From Nitrospirota bacterium (lineage in GTDB: Bacteria; Nitrospirota; Thermodesulfovibrionia; Thermodesulfovibrionales; Magnetobacteriaceae): a stretch of DNA of 64,000 nt. Under the pieces are notes generated by a model. That model was not told where the DNA came from and did no database searches. It saw only the letters and a list, made by a program, of their open reading frames with translations. Shown here in pieces: positions 7,440 to 15,814 of the stretch; positions within the stretch are counted from its first letter, which is position 1; every line of letters starts with the position of its first letter. The DNA lies in NCBI GenBank assembly GCA_015233895.1, contig JADFXG010000001.1, positions 62,001 through 126,000 of the forward strand. Reading direction: 5' to 3'. A program made the translations under genes and the position numbers.

Positions 7440-8797
7440 TGCATGAAACAGCTGCACCCCCAGCGTCTGCCGGGGGTTTTGTTTTCTGGGCATCTACGAT
7501 AATTTTTATTGCGGCTTATGCGGTAATAATGTCTGAGAAAATCCATAAAACTGTTGTAGCCATAGTTGGTGCCTCACTTATCCTAATTCTTGGGATATTA
7601 ACTCAGCACGAGGCATTTAACGTCGAGGAGCTCGGTGTGGACTGGAACGTGATTTTTCTTCTTATTTCTATGATGATAATAATTAACCTTATGCGGCCTA
7701 CCGGTTTTTTTGAATACATTGCAATTAAAGGCGCCCGTCTTGGAAAAGGCAACCCCATCCGGATAATGATAATTTTTTCAGTAGTCACTGCAGTGATAAG
7801 TGCATTTTTAGACAATGTTACCACGGTTTTACTAATAACACCGGTTACTATTCTTATAGCGGACGCATTAGATGTGGATCCGGTGCCATTTCTTATCATG
7901 GAGGCTATCGCATCCAATATCGGAGGAACAGCAACGCTCATAGGGGATCCGCCAAACATCATGATTGCCTCAAAAGCAAAATTTGTTTTTATGGATTTTA
8001 TCGTACATCTCACTCCAATAATTGTTTTAATTATGGTTGTGCTAGTTGTCGTAATAAAAATAGTATTTGGCAATAAACTTAAGACTACGGATGAAAAGAG
8101 ACAAAGAATACTTCAAATGAATGAAAACGATGCCATCAAAGACCCAGCCATGCTCAAAAAATCTCTGTTTGTGTTAGCACTTGTGCTCACAGGGTTTGTT
8201 TTTCACGGTAAACTTCACTATGAACCGGCAACGATAGCGCTTTTTGGCGCCGGACTTCTGCTCTTACTGTCAAAAGTCCGTGAGCCGCACCACATACTTG
8301 CGGAGGTTGAATGGCCTGAGATTTTCTTTTTTATAGGGCTTTTTATATTAGTCGGAGGCGTGGTAAAGGGCGGTCTTGTTAATTTCCTGTCACTTAAAAT
8401 GCTTGCGCTTACTCACGGAAATCTTTTTGGTACGAGTATGGTGGTTTTATGGTTTTCAGCAATAGCATCGGCAATTATTGATAACATTCCTTTTGTTGCC
8501 ACAATGAATCCCCTGATAATTGACATGGCACATCAACTTTGGCCAAATCTTGACGGCGTTGCACTTGTTCAACACAAAGACCTGATGCCTGTGTGGTGGT
8601 CGCTGGCACTGGGAGCGTGTCTGGGAGGTAACGGCACAGCTATCGGCGCCACAGCCAATGTTATCGTGGTCGGAATGGCTGAAAAGGCAGGACGAAAGAT
8701 TTCTTTTATACGCTTTCTCGCTTATGGATTTCCAATTATGATTCTGACCGTTTTTATATCTATGATGTATATTTGGCTACGGTACTATCTTTTATAG
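7436..8797 (+). CDS. ArsB/NhaD-type permease of the ion transporter superfamily
   Basis: A 453-residue integral membrane protein with roughly 11-12 hydrophobic helices. It carries the two inverted-repeat signature loops of the IT superfamily: GGTATLIGDPPNIM (about residue 162 on) and GGNGTAIGATANVI (about residue 400 on). These resemble ArsB/NhaD and citrate-type carriers; the substrate could be Na+/H+, arsenite, or an organic or inorganic anion. It starts in a four-base overlap with the CBS gene (ATG at 7436 or the adjacent ATG at 7439). The coupling suggests nucleotide-dependent control of transport. No arsenic genes are nearby, which argues weakly against arsenite. Confidence 0.88.
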   Translation: MMHETAAPPASAGGFVFWASTIIFIAAYAVIMSEKIHKTVVAIVGASLILILGILTQHEAFNVEELGVDWNVIFLLISMMIIINLMRPTGFFEYIAIKGARLGKGNPIRIMIIFSVVTAVISAFLDNVTTVLLITPVTILIADALDVDPVPFLIMEAIASNIGGTATLIGDPPNIMIASKAKFVFMDFIVHLTPIIVLIMVVLVVVIKIVFGNKLKTTDEKRQRILQMNENDAIKDPAMLKKSLFVLALVLTGFVFHGKLHYEPATIALFGAGLLLLLSKVREPHHILAEVEWPEIFFFIGLFILVGGVVKGGLVNFLSLKMLALTHGNLFGTSMVVLWFSAIASAIIDNIPFVATMNPLIIDMAHQLWPNLDGVALVQHKDLMPVWWSLALGACLGGNGTAIGATANVIVVGMAEKAGRKISFIRFLAYGFPIMILTVFISMMYIWLRYYLL

Positions 8798-8846
8798 ATG
8801 ACACACTATTTGCCTTAACAAGAGTAAATCAGCTACAATAGACAGC

Positions 8847-9389
8847 ATGTTAGAGGATTATCTCAGTAAGATGAAAGGCAAGGCTGTTTCACCTGCAAGG
8901 GTGAGTATGTCAGAGGTTGTCTGGTCATGGACAGGGGCGTTTCTGGGTATTTTGGCAGTAGCCTATATCAGCTATAACATTATAGCTGGTACCGGTTTTA
9001 CGATGATAATAGGCTCATTTGGGGCATCTGCGGTATTAATCTACGGAGCAATAAAGAGCCCTCTTGCTCAACCCAGAAATCTGATAGGCGGCCATGTAAT
9101 TTCAGCCATAATCGGCGTCACATGTTATAAGTTGTTTCATATCCACATGTGGTTAGCAGCTCCGCTAGCTGTTGCAACAGCTATTGCTGTCATGCACATG
9201 ACACGCACTCTTCATCCTCCGGGTGGTGCAACTGCTCTGATAGCAGTAATTGGCGGCAAAACTGTAAATGATCTTGGGTTTATGTATGCTCTGGTGCCTG
9301 CAGGTGCAGGAGCTGTTATTATGCTTATTATCGCACTTATAGTAAATAATATTCCAAAAACAAGAAACTACCCGGAATACTGGTTTTAG
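8847..9389 (+). CDS. HPP family membrane protein
   Basis: A 180-residue protein with four to five hydrophobic helices. It contains the family-naming motif HPPGGATAL (about residues 127-135), preceded by TRTL. HPP proteins are integral membrane proteins; a plant and cyanobacterial branch transports nitrite, but most bacterial members lack a proven substrate. It begins 49 nt after the ArsB/NhaD-type permease, probably in the same transcription unit. I infer a transport role without assigning a substrate. Confidence 0.88.
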   Translation: MLEDYLSKMKGKAVSPARVSMSEVVWSWTGAFLGILAVAYISYNIIAGTGFTMIIGSFGASAVLIYGAIKSPLAQPRNLIGGHVISAIIGVTCYKLFHIHMWLAAPLAVATAIAVMHMTRTLHPPGGATALIAVIGGKTVNDLGFMYALVPAGAGAVIMLIIALIVNNIPKTRNYPEYWF

Positions 9390-9475
9390 TGTGATTGTTT
9401 TCTTACCGGCAGTAAAAGTGGTAAAATACAGTTTAAATTGAGTGAGCTTACGTTATGTACGTGGGGGACTTAAGG

Positions 9476-9628
9476 ATGCAGTCAGATGATGAGCAGCCAA
9501 CAGAGGAGGCAATTGTGCGTCTTGTTAAAAAGCTTCAGGAGCAGTTTGAGAAAAGTACACAGCTTGATGCTGCTATAATGAAAAACCTTGAGCAACTTAT
9601 AAAAAACCACAAGGAAGCTGGTCAATGA
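9476..9628 (+). CDS. Small acidic helical protein
   Basis: A 50-residue frame, rich in Glu, Gln and Lys with heptad-like spacing of Leu/Ile/Val, suggesting one or two amphipathic helices or a short coiled coil. The ATG at 9476 has GGGGGA 7 nt upstream; an in-frame ATG at 9455 is possible but lacks a site. It stands between the HPP gene and greA on the same strand. I do not recognise it. The good ribosome-binding site is the main support. Confidence 0.5.
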   Translation: MQSDDEQPTEEAIVRLVKKLQEQFEKSTQLDAAIMKNLEQLIKNHKEAGQ

Positions 9629-9730
9629 AATTCGGCTACCCAATGTACAGCCATAAACTATATTATTGCTTTTTTCTTTATAATAAATAAGCGGGAATGC
9701 CCGCACTGAGGAGCACCTGGAGGAACTTTG

Positions 9731-10204
9731 ATGGAAAGAATACCTATGACACCCGATGGCTACAAAAAGCTTAAAGATGAACTGGACAGACTTCTAAAGG
9801 TGGACAGGCCGCAAAACATAAAAGACATAGCCACGGCAAGGGCACACGGTGATCTGTCTGAAAACGCCGAGTACCATGCAGCTCGGGAAAAGCAGTCTTT
9901 CTTAGAGGGCAGAATTCAGGAGCTTCAGTCAAAAACCGCTATGGCACAGGTAATAGACCCATCAAAAGTCAAACATGACAAGGTTGCTTTTGGCGCTAAG
10001 GTTAAGCTCTTTGATCTTGAAACAGATGAGGAGAAGGAATACTTTCTTGTCGGCCCGGATGAGACGGATGTAAAAGACGGGAAAATATCCATCACATCTC
10101 CGGTTGCAAAAGCGCTTCTTGGTAAAGAGGTCGGGGATGAGGTTACAATTAAGGCACCTGCAAAGACTTTCAAGTACGAGGTGGTTGAAATCATCTTTGA
10201 ATAG
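9731..10204 (+). CDS. greA: Transcription elongation factor GreA
   Basis: A 157-residue GreA, which inserts its coiled coil into the RNA polymerase secondary channel and stimulates transcript cleavage in backtracked complexes. The N-terminal coiled coil contains the ENAEYHAA-type tip with the acidic residues needed for catalysis (DLSENAEY, about 39-46). The C-terminal FKBP-like domain begins around residue 80 and ends with the conserved Y-E-V segment. The ATG at 9731 is preceded by GGAGGAAC at good spacing. A 5-bp GCGGG/CCCGC hairpin at 9691-9704 sits in the leader. Confidence 0.95.
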   Translation: MERIPMTPDGYKKLKDELDRLLKVDRPQNIKDIATARAHGDLSENAEYHAAREKQSFLEGRIQELQSKTAMAQVIDPSKVKHDKVAFGAKVKLFDLETDEEKEYFLVGPDETDVKDGKISITSPVAKALLGKEVGDEVTIKAPAKTFKYEVVEIIFE

Positions 10205-10303
10205 CACTTTTTATGTAATATACATTGATTTGTATTTCCCAATATGATATTATCAACGAGGCGTCAGTCAGCCTGAATGATGAGTGTGAGGGGAGATAAC
10301 ATT

Positions 10304-11140
10304 ATGTATAGTGTTGAAATAAGCCGCAGTAATCCGGGATGTTTTCTGTTTTTAATAGATCAGTCTGGCTCTATGGGTGACCCCTTTGGCGGAAACCCAA
10401 CGCTCTTAAAAAGCCACGGTGTCGCTGATGCTGTTAACAGGCTTCTTTCCAATCTCGTCATTAAATGCTCTAAAGACGACGGCATCAGAAACTATTTTGA
10501 GGTGGGCGTCATTGGCTATGGAAATCCGGATGTCTCCTCTGCTTTTATGGGGACGCTTGCCGGGCGTGAGCTTGTAAAAATAGAGGAAATCGGCAACAAT
10601 CCTCTTAGAATAGAAGAGCGCCTCCAGCAAATATCCGCAGCCGATGGCGAGACAGTTCAAAAGAGCGTAAAATTCCCCGTCTGGATTGAACCCCTCGCCC
10701 GTAATGGCACGCCAATGTGCAAGGCTTTTGACACGGCTCGCTCTATTTTAGAAAGATGGATAGCCTTGAACCTTAATAGCTATCCCCCGATTATTATAAA
10801 TATCACAGACGGCGATGCCACTGATGGTAACCCCATCCCGTATGCACGCGACCTCATGCGCCTTAATACAAATGACGGCAACGTGCTGCTTTTTAACATT
10901 CATATCTCTAATCAACACTCAGTGCCAATTATATATCCCGATAAAGCCCCCACTATCTCAGACCAGTACGCCGCTCTTTTGTTTGAAATATCAAGTCTCC
11001 TGCCTGATACCTTTATTACCGCAGCCCTTAACGACGGCTATGCCGTTAATCAGCAAAGCAGAGGGTTTGGGTTCAACGCTGACCTTATTTCCCTGATTAA
11101 TTTTATTGATATAGGAACCAGAGTCGGAATGTTACGATAG
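10304..11140 (+). CDS. TerY-like von Willebrand factor A domain protein
   Basis: A 278-residue single-domain vWA protein with an intact metal-ion-dependent adhesion site: DQSGS (Asp19, Ser21, Ser23), Thr136 in NGTPM and Asp169 in ITDGD. The ATG at 10304 is chosen for the GGGGAG element 8 nt upstream; an ATG 27 nt earlier is in frame but lacks a site. It is the first gene of a tight three-gene operon followed by a PP2C phosphatase and a protein kinase. That set matches the TerY-P triad described computationally by Anantharaman, Iyer and Aravind, where the vWA protein is the proposed scaffold or phosphorylation target. No ter genes are in the window. Confidence 0.85.
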   Translation: MYSVEISRSNPGCFLFLIDQSGSMGDPFGGNPTLLKSHGVADAVNRLLSNLVIKCSKDDGIRNYFEVGVIGYGNPDVSSAFMGTLAGRELVKIEEIGNNPLRIEERLQQISAADGETVQKSVKFPVWIEPLARNGTPMCKAFDTARSILERWIALNLNSYPPIIINITDGDATDGNPIPYARDLMRLNTNDGNVLLFNIHISNQHSVPIIYPDKAPTISDQYAALLFEISSLLPDTFITAALNDGYAVNQQSRGFGFNADLISLINFIDIGTRVGMLR

Positions 11141-11152
11141 GACATCTCTATT

Positions 11153-11971
11153 ATGAAGTTTTTACCTTTGTCCTCAGTCAAAAAGAGAAATGCTGTTTTT
11201 TTCAATAAATTCATTATGGATTTCCACAACTATTACACCCCAAAAAACGGCAACTCGATGGAGGATTACGAGGATGCCTGCGCTTATAGTGAAGAGAGTC
11301 TGTGTTTTTGTCTGTCCGATGGCGCTACGGAATCTCCGTTTTCTAAAGAGCTGGCAACTTTGCTTGTTAACAACTTTGTACGCCAGCCAATTCCCAATGA
11401 TAATTTAAAACAGGCTCTGCTTCATACTGTCATTCAGTCTCAACCCCTCTGGCACGATATACTGAAGGACAAACAGCTCCCGTGGTATGCAGAGCAAAAA
11501 ATATCCACAGGCTCACATGCCACTTTTACAGGGCTTCGCCTTACCGTACTCCCTGCCAAATCCCTTAAAGACAAACTGAAAAGGGTTGTCAAAATCAAAT
11601 GGGAAACTGTTGGGGTTGGAGATTCTTGTTTTTTTATCGTACGCAATGATGAATTATTTAAAGCCTTTCCTATTGGCAAAGTTGAGGACTTTAATAACAC
11701 GCCTCCGCTTATCTCAAGCATTGAGCCACTGACAGAAGAGAACATTGCTTATGACTCAGGGATTATTCAAAAAGGCGACAAACTGTATCTAATGACAGAT
11801 GCCATAGCGCTGTGGTTTTTAAAGTCCTCCATAAACGGCGATAAACCATGGGATACGCTCCAGAGTATTGACAGCATGGAGACCTTTATCTCCTTTGTTG
11901 ATACACTGAGAGCCGGCAAAGAAATTAAAAATGACGACGTATCCTGCATAATGATGAACTTTAAGCCCTGA
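11153..11971 (+). CDS. PP2C-family serine/threonine phosphatase
   Basis: A 272-residue metal-dependent phosphatase. PP2C landmarks are visible: a Glu-Asp pair in NSMEDYED (about 37-41), LSDGATE with Asp56-Gly57, the GVGDSCFFIV strand (154-163), LMTDAIA with Asp216, and the C-terminal metal motif NDDVS (260-264). The domain is compact and has no membrane segment. It lies 12 nt after the vWA gene and 4 nt before the kinase gene, so the three are co-transcribed. The expected role is to reverse phosphorylation by the downstream kinase, possibly on the vWA protein. Confidence 0.88.
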   Translation: MKFLPLSSVKKRNAVFFNKFIMDFHNYYTPKNGNSMEDYEDACAYSEESLCFCLSDGATESPFSKELATLLVNNFVRQPIPNDNLKQALLHTVIQSQPLWHDILKDKQLPWYAEQKISTGSHATFTGLRLTVLPAKSLKDKLKRVVKIKWETVGVGDSCFFIVRNDELFKAFPIGKVEDFNNTPPLISSIEPLTEENIAYDSGIIQKGDKLYLMTDAIALWFLKSSINGDKPWDTLQSIDSMETFISFVDTLRAGKEIKNDDVSCIMMNFKP

Positions 11972-11975
11972 AATT

Positions 11976-13550
11976 ATGAAGAAATACCCTCTCCCTGACC
12001 AATACAACAAGGCGGTTCAAAACCCCGAACTGTGTTTCACAGACCCAGAGCTAAGAGCCGGCGCTATCGAATTAAACAAACTAGGGCTTCCCTTTGTAAG
12101 ATGCGGTAATTTCTCCTCCGTATATAAAATCATACTGCCGGATAAGGAACTTGCTGTAAAGTGTTTTTTTAATTACTACACGGATATAAAGTACCGTTAC
12201 GAACGCATTTCTGAATACCTTCATACGATCAACTCTCCGTATTTTATAGATTTCCAGTATCAGGAGGATGGAATCAGGGTTAATGGGAAAAACTATCCGC
12301 TGCTTTCTATGGGCTGGATTACCGGCACATCGTTCGACAAATATATAGAGGAGTGTATAAAAACCGGAGACACCGGCAAAATTACCGCTCTCAGAGACTC
12401 CTTTGTTTCCATGTGCAGGCAGTTGAGAAAGGATAAGACTGCTCACGGAGACCTTCAACACGCAAACATCATAGTGACCCCAGGTGGGCTTAAACTCATA
12501 GATTACGACGGTATGTATGTGGCCTCTGTGACACTTACGCAAAGTAACGAGGTAGGGCACCCTAACTACCAGCACCCTAAAAGGACCCGCTTCCACTACA
12601 GTGAGACGATGGATAACTTCAGCGTCATGGTTATTCATACCGCACTAACGGCGTTAATCTATAAACCTGCTCTGTGGGAGAGGTATTTTAATGGCGATAA
12701 CCTGATTTTTTCTGAAAAAGATTTTTCTAACACTAACCAATCCCCGCTGTTTAGGGAACTGCTCTCCTCGGATGTACTTAAAACACAGGTCACGGTGCTT
12801 GCTAAAACCTGTCTGCTGCCTTGTGAAAAATCACCGGATTTTTTATCACTTTTGAATGCTGACGGCTCAATCAACACCGGCCTTCTGCCAGAGGAAATAC
12901 AGATACAACCGGAAAGCGTAAGTCCTGTAAGTACCAGCCATATTCCCTCAGCTTCAGGCGATATGACAATTTGTCCAAACTGCAAAAGCGCTCAAAACGC
13001 AATTGGAATTTTCTGTAACAGTTGCGGCTATTCGCTGATAAACGAAAAACCCCCTCAATTGATAACCATTCAACCCGCTAAGCAGTTTAAATTCCCAAAA
13101 TTTAAAACTATAGCGCTTTATTTTTTGGTGTTTTCTTTAGTCCTGTTTCTGTACGATAACACAAAAACAGGGCCTGTCAAAAAAATTACTTTTGATGATG
13201 TTTTAACCATCGCAGAACAAATTTTTGCTAAGGGTAAAATGGAAAAACTCACAAAGGCTATTGAGGCAGACCCGGTTAATCCCTCCTCATACTATCAAAG
13301 AGCAATGGAGTATGTTAAAGCCGGAAACTACGACAAAGCTATAGAGGATTTTACAAAGGTTTTGAAGTATGAACCTCAAAATGCTAAGGCATACTTTAAT
13401 CGCGGTGTGGCATTCGGCATGCTTGGGTTTCACAAAGAAGCTGTCTCAGACTACATCGAGGCCGCAAAACTTGGCCTTAAACCCGCTCAGGATTTCCTTG
13501 ACTCTAAAAATATCGCATGGAAACCGGACAGCAGTAAAGAGCTAAAATAA
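11976..13550 (+). CDS. Protein kinase with zinc ribbon, membrane helix and TPRs
   Basis: A 524-residue multidomain protein. Residues 1-300 form a eukaryotic-like kinase domain: glycine loop GNFSSVYK (44-51), Lys62 in AVKCF, catalytic HGDLQHAN (157-164) and metal-binding DYD (176-178). A CxxC-x10-CxxC zinc ribbon follows (Cys333, 336, 347, 350), then one membrane helix (about 377-394) and two TPRs (about 437-503). The kinase is predicted cytoplasmic and the TPR part periplasmic. HGD in place of HRD is usual for this group. It is the third gene of the vWA-PP2C-kinase operon. The membrane and TPR extension suggests a sensor or docking role absent from minimal triads. Confidence 0.88.
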   Translation: MKKYPLPDQYNKAVQNPELCFTDPELRAGAIELNKLGLPFVRCGNFSSVYKIILPDKELAVKCFFNYYTDIKYRYERISEYLHTINSPYFIDFQYQEDGIRVNGKNYPLLSMGWITGTSFDKYIEECIKTGDTGKITALRDSFVSMCRQLRKDKTAHGDLQHANIIVTPGGLKLIDYDGMYVASVTLTQSNEVGHPNYQHPKRTRFHYSETMDNFSVMVIHTALTALIYKPALWERYFNGDNLIFSEKDFSNTNQSPLFRELLSSDVLKTQVTVLAKTCLLPCEKSPDFLSLLNADGSINTGLLPEEIQIQPESVSPVSTSHIPSASGDMTICPNCKSAQNAIGIFCNSCGYSLINEKPPQLITIQPAKQFKFPKFKTIALYFLVFSLVLFLYDNTKTGPVKKITFDDVLTIAEQIFAKGKMEKLTKAIEADPVNPSSYYQRAMEYVKAGNYDKAIEDFTKVLKYEPQNAKAYFNRGVAFGMLGFHKEAVSDYIEAAKLGLKPAQDFLDSKNIAWKPDSSKELK

Positions 13551-13677
13551 GGAATTTTTAAAAAGATTAATCTTTGTTATGTACTACACTAAAAAAATTT
13601 TCTTTTTAAAATAATGCCGTTTATGTTAATATTAACGTTGTGACTTAAAAAGAATTCTAAAAAAAGAAAAAATCATG

Positions 13678-13706
13678 TTGACAACAAATATAAAAAACTA
13701 TATAAT
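13678..13706 (+). promoter_or_regulatory. Consensus sigma70 promoter of the tRNA-tuf-rpo block
   Basis: A perfect TTGACA (13678-13683), an exact 17-nt spacer and a perfect TATAAT (13701-13706) lie about 60 nt upstream of tRNA-Tyr. The upstream region is A/T-rich, consistent with an UP element. This is the match expected for a strong, growth-related transcript covering tRNAs and tuf. Confidence 0.9.
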
Positions 13707-13767
13707 TATCAATTCTATGCAAAGCAGACATTAAAAATGTATGCAGGAACAGGTAAATAACGTCTAT

Positions 13768-13849
13768 GGAGAGGTTCCCGAGCGGCCAAAGGGGACGGGC
13801 TGTAAACCCGTTGACTCAGTCTTCGGAGGTCCGAATCCTCCCCTCTCCA
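13768..13849 (+). tRNA. tRNA-Tyr (GTA)
   Basis: Acceptor arm GGAGAGG pairs with CCTCTCC, discriminator A at 13849. The anticodon stem-loop GGGC-TGTAAA-CCC reads GTA. The long variable arm is as expected for bacterial tRNA-Tyr. The T loop is GGTCCGAATCC. The 3' CCA is not encoded. Confidence 0.95.
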
Positions 13850-13856
13850 TTTATTT

Positions 13857-13928
13857 GCGGGAGTAGCTCAGTGGTAGAGCGTCAGCCTTCCAAGCTGAGG
13901 GCCGCGGGTTCGAATCCCGTTTCCCGCT
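13857..13928 (+). tRNA. tRNA-Gly (TCC)
   Basis: Acceptor GCGGGAG pairs with TTCCCGC (one G-T pair), discriminator T. The anticodon loop CTTCCAA gives TCC. Canonical D-arm (AGCTCAGTGGTAGAGC) and TTCGAAT T loop. It starts 7 nt after tRNA-Tyr. CCA is not encoded. Confidence 0.95.
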
Positions 13929-13945
13929 CTGAATCAGGGCTTTTT

Positions 13946-14018
13946 GCCCATGTAGCTCAGTCGGCAGAGCACATCCTTGGTAAGGATGAGGTCACCGGTT
14001 CGATTCCGGTCATGGGCT
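13946..14018 (+). tRNA. tRNA-Thr (GGT)
   Basis: Acceptor GCCCATG pairs with CATGGGC, discriminator T. The anticodon loop TTGGTAA gives GGT. D-arm AGCTCAGTCGGCAGAGC and T loop GTTCGATTC are standard. It lies 62 nt upstream of tuf in the conserved Tyr-Gly-Thr-tuf order. CCA is not encoded. Confidence 0.95.
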
Positions 14019-14080
14019 TCAGTTTATACGATACAGACGGTTGGTTTAATAGAGATAACTACTAAGGAGGTAGAGAAGAG

Positions 14081-15280
14081 ATGGCAAAGGCTAAGTTTGA
14101 AAGGACAAAGCCGCACGTCAATGTTGGCACGATAGGGCACGTTGACCACGGTAAGACAACACTGACGGCGACGATAACCAAGGTGTTGGCAATGAAGGGG
14201 CAGGCGAAGTTTACAGCCTACGATCAGATAGATAATGCACCGGAGGAAAAGGCAAGAGGTATAACAATAGCAACGGCGCACGTTGAGTACGAGACGGACA
14301 ACAGGCACTATGCGCATGTGGACTGTCCTGGGCATGCTGACTATGTAAAGAACATGATAACCGGGGCGGCACAGATGGATGGAGCAATCCTAGTGGTGAG
14401 TGCCGCTGATGGCCCTATGCCGCAGACGAGGGAGCACATCTTGTTGGCACGGCAGGTGGGAGTGCCCTGTATAGTGGTGTTTATGAATAAGACAGACATG
14501 GTGGATGACCCTGAGCTCATTGAGCTGGTGGAGCTTGAGATACGAGAGCTGCTCAGCAAGTATGGGTTTCCCGGGGATGAGATACCGATAGTAAAGGGCA
14601 GTGCGTTAAAGGCAATAGAGAGCACGGCAACAGAGCCGTCAGCGCCCGAGTACAAGTGTATAGCGGAACTGATGGATGCGGTGGATGCGTATGTACCACA
14701 GCCACAGAGGCCGTTGGATAAGCCATTTTTGATGCCGATAGAGGATGTATTTTCAATAAGCGGCAGAGGGACGGTAGTAACAGGCAGAGTGGAGCGTGGC
14801 ATAGTCAAAGTGGGTGAGGATGTAGAGATAGTGGGGATATCAGCCACAAGAAAGTCGGTAGTGACCGGGGTGGAGATGTTTAGGAAACTTCTTGATGAGG
14901 GGCGAGCCGGAGATAACATAGGAGCGCTTTTAAGAGGAGTGGGCAAAGATGAGGTAGAAAGGGGCCAGGTGTTAGCGAAACCTGGCAGCATAACGCCGCA
15001 CACTAAGTTTAAGGCAGAGGCATATGTGTTGACAAAGGAGGAGGGCGGCAGACATACGCCGTTTTTTAAGGGATACAGGCCGCAGTTTTACTTCAGGACG
15101 ACAGATGTGACAGGAGTGTGTGAGCTGCCAGAGGGAGTGGAGATGGTAATGCCTGGTGATAACATAAGCATAAAAGTGGAGTTAATAGCGCCGATAGCAA
15201 TGGAAAAGGAACTGCGTTTTGCAATCCGTGAGGGTGGCAGAACAGTTGGTGCCGGTGTTGTTACAGAGGTTTTGGAGTGA
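14081..15280 (+). CDS. tuf: Elongation factor Tu
   Basis: A 399-residue EF-Tu, the GTPase that carries aminoacyl-tRNA to the ribosome. All G motifs are present: GHVDHGKT (P loop), RGIT (switch I), DCPGHADY (switch II), NKTD and SALK. Domains II and III follow, with conserved GRVERG and the C-terminal [12 protein letters not shown]. Thr replaces the more common Cys in NKxD. A GGAGG element lies 10 nt before the ATG. It sits directly behind three tRNA genes and before rpmG, the ancestral arrangement. This is the only copy in the window. Confidence 0.98.
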   Translation: MAKAKFERTKPHVNVGTIGHVDHGKTTLTATITKVLAMKGQAKFTAYDQIDNAPEEKARGITIATAHVEYETDNRHYAHVDCPGHADYVKNMITGAAQMDGAILVVSAADGPMPQTREHILLARQVGVPCIVVFMNKTDMVDDPELIELVELEIRELLSKYGFPGDEIPIVKGSALKAIESTATEPSAPEYKCIAELMDAVDAYVPQPQRPLDKPFLMPIEDVFSISGRGTVVTGRVERGIVKVGEDVEIVGISATRKSVVTGVEMFRKLLDEGRAGDNIGALLRGVGKDEVERGQVLAKPGSITPHTKFKAEAYVLTKEEGGRHTPFFKGYRPQFYFRTTDVTGVCELPEGVEMVMPGDNISIKVELIAPIAMEKELRFAIREGGRTVGAGVVTEVLE

Positions 15281-15287
15281 TTACGAT

Positions 15288-15440
15288 ATGAGAGATATAA
15301 TACTGCTTCAATGCACAGAGTGTAAGAGTAAGAACTATGCAACAAGAAAAAACAAGAAGAACACGACCGATAAGATCGTGCTAAAGAAGTATTGCAAATT
15401 TGACCGTCGCCACACAGACCATAAGGAGACGAAATCCTAA
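15288..15440 (+). CDS. rpmG: 50S ribosomal protein L33
   Basis: A 50-residue L33 in the conserved position between tuf and tRNA-Trp/secE. The first zinc knuckle CTEC (Cys9, Cys12) is intact. In the second, only Cys36 remains and Asp39 stands where the second Cys usually is (CKFD). It is therefore an intermediate form between the zinc-binding and zinc-free types. Basic residues dominate the centre, as expected for rRNA contact. The ATG at 15288 follows the tuf stop by 7 nt. Confidence 0.93.
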   Translation: MRDIILLQCTECKSKNYATRKNKKNTTDKIVLKKYCKFDRRHTDHKETKS

Positions 15441-15464
15441 TTGAATAAAAACGGTTCTTTGCAC

Positions 15465-15540
15465 AGGCCAGTAGCTCTAACGGTAGAGCGTCGGTCTCCA
15501 AAACCGAGGGCTGGGGGTTCGAATCCCTCCTGGCCTGCCA
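15465..15540 (+). tRNA. tRNA-Trp (CCA)
   Basis: Acceptor AGGCCAG pairs with CTGGCCT, discriminator G at 15537, followed by an encoded CCA (15538-15540). The anticodon loop CTCCAAA reads CCA. It sits between rpmG and secE as in many bacteria. It is the only one of the four tRNAs here with an encoded 3' CCA. Confidence 0.95.
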
Positions 15541-15624
15541 GTGTTATTGCATGTGGGGTACACAACCCTCTTCAAAAAGCTGTGTATGTGTGTTTGTTGT
15601 GAATAAAAGGTAAGGAATAAGGAA

Positions 15625-15810
15625 ATGGTTGAAAGAATTAAAGCATTTTTAAAAGAGGTAAAGATAGAAACAAAGAAGGTTGTGTTTCCAGGCCGTGAGG
15701 AGTTGATAGGCTCTACATGGGTAGTGGTGATATTTGTTATAATAGTGTCGTTTTTCTTAGGCATTGTTGATTTAGGCTTGACAAAAATGATGCAAAATTT
15801 GATAAGGTAG
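15625..15810 (+). CDS. secE: Preprotein translocase subunit SecE
   Basis: A 61-residue single-helix SecE, the short form that clamps SecY in the inner-membrane translocon. The amphipathic N-terminal segment with E-x-K-K-V-x-FPGREEL (about 15-28) is the family signature. One hydrophobic helix follows (about 33-52). GGAATAAGGA precedes the start. It lies 4 nt upstream of nusG, as usual. Confidence 0.95.
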   Translation: MVERIKAFLKEVKIETKKVVFPGREELIGSTWVVVIFVIIVSFFLGIVDLGLTKMMQNLIR

Positions 15811-15814
15811 GCAG

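Noticed and set aside
13563-13578. AT-only palindrome after the kinase gene
   Set aside because: AAAGATTAATCTTT is too weak and lacks a U tract to call a terminator.
14341-15003. 220-codon minus-strand frame opposite tuf
   Set aside because: It is a shadow of the strongly biased tuf codons and has no start signal.
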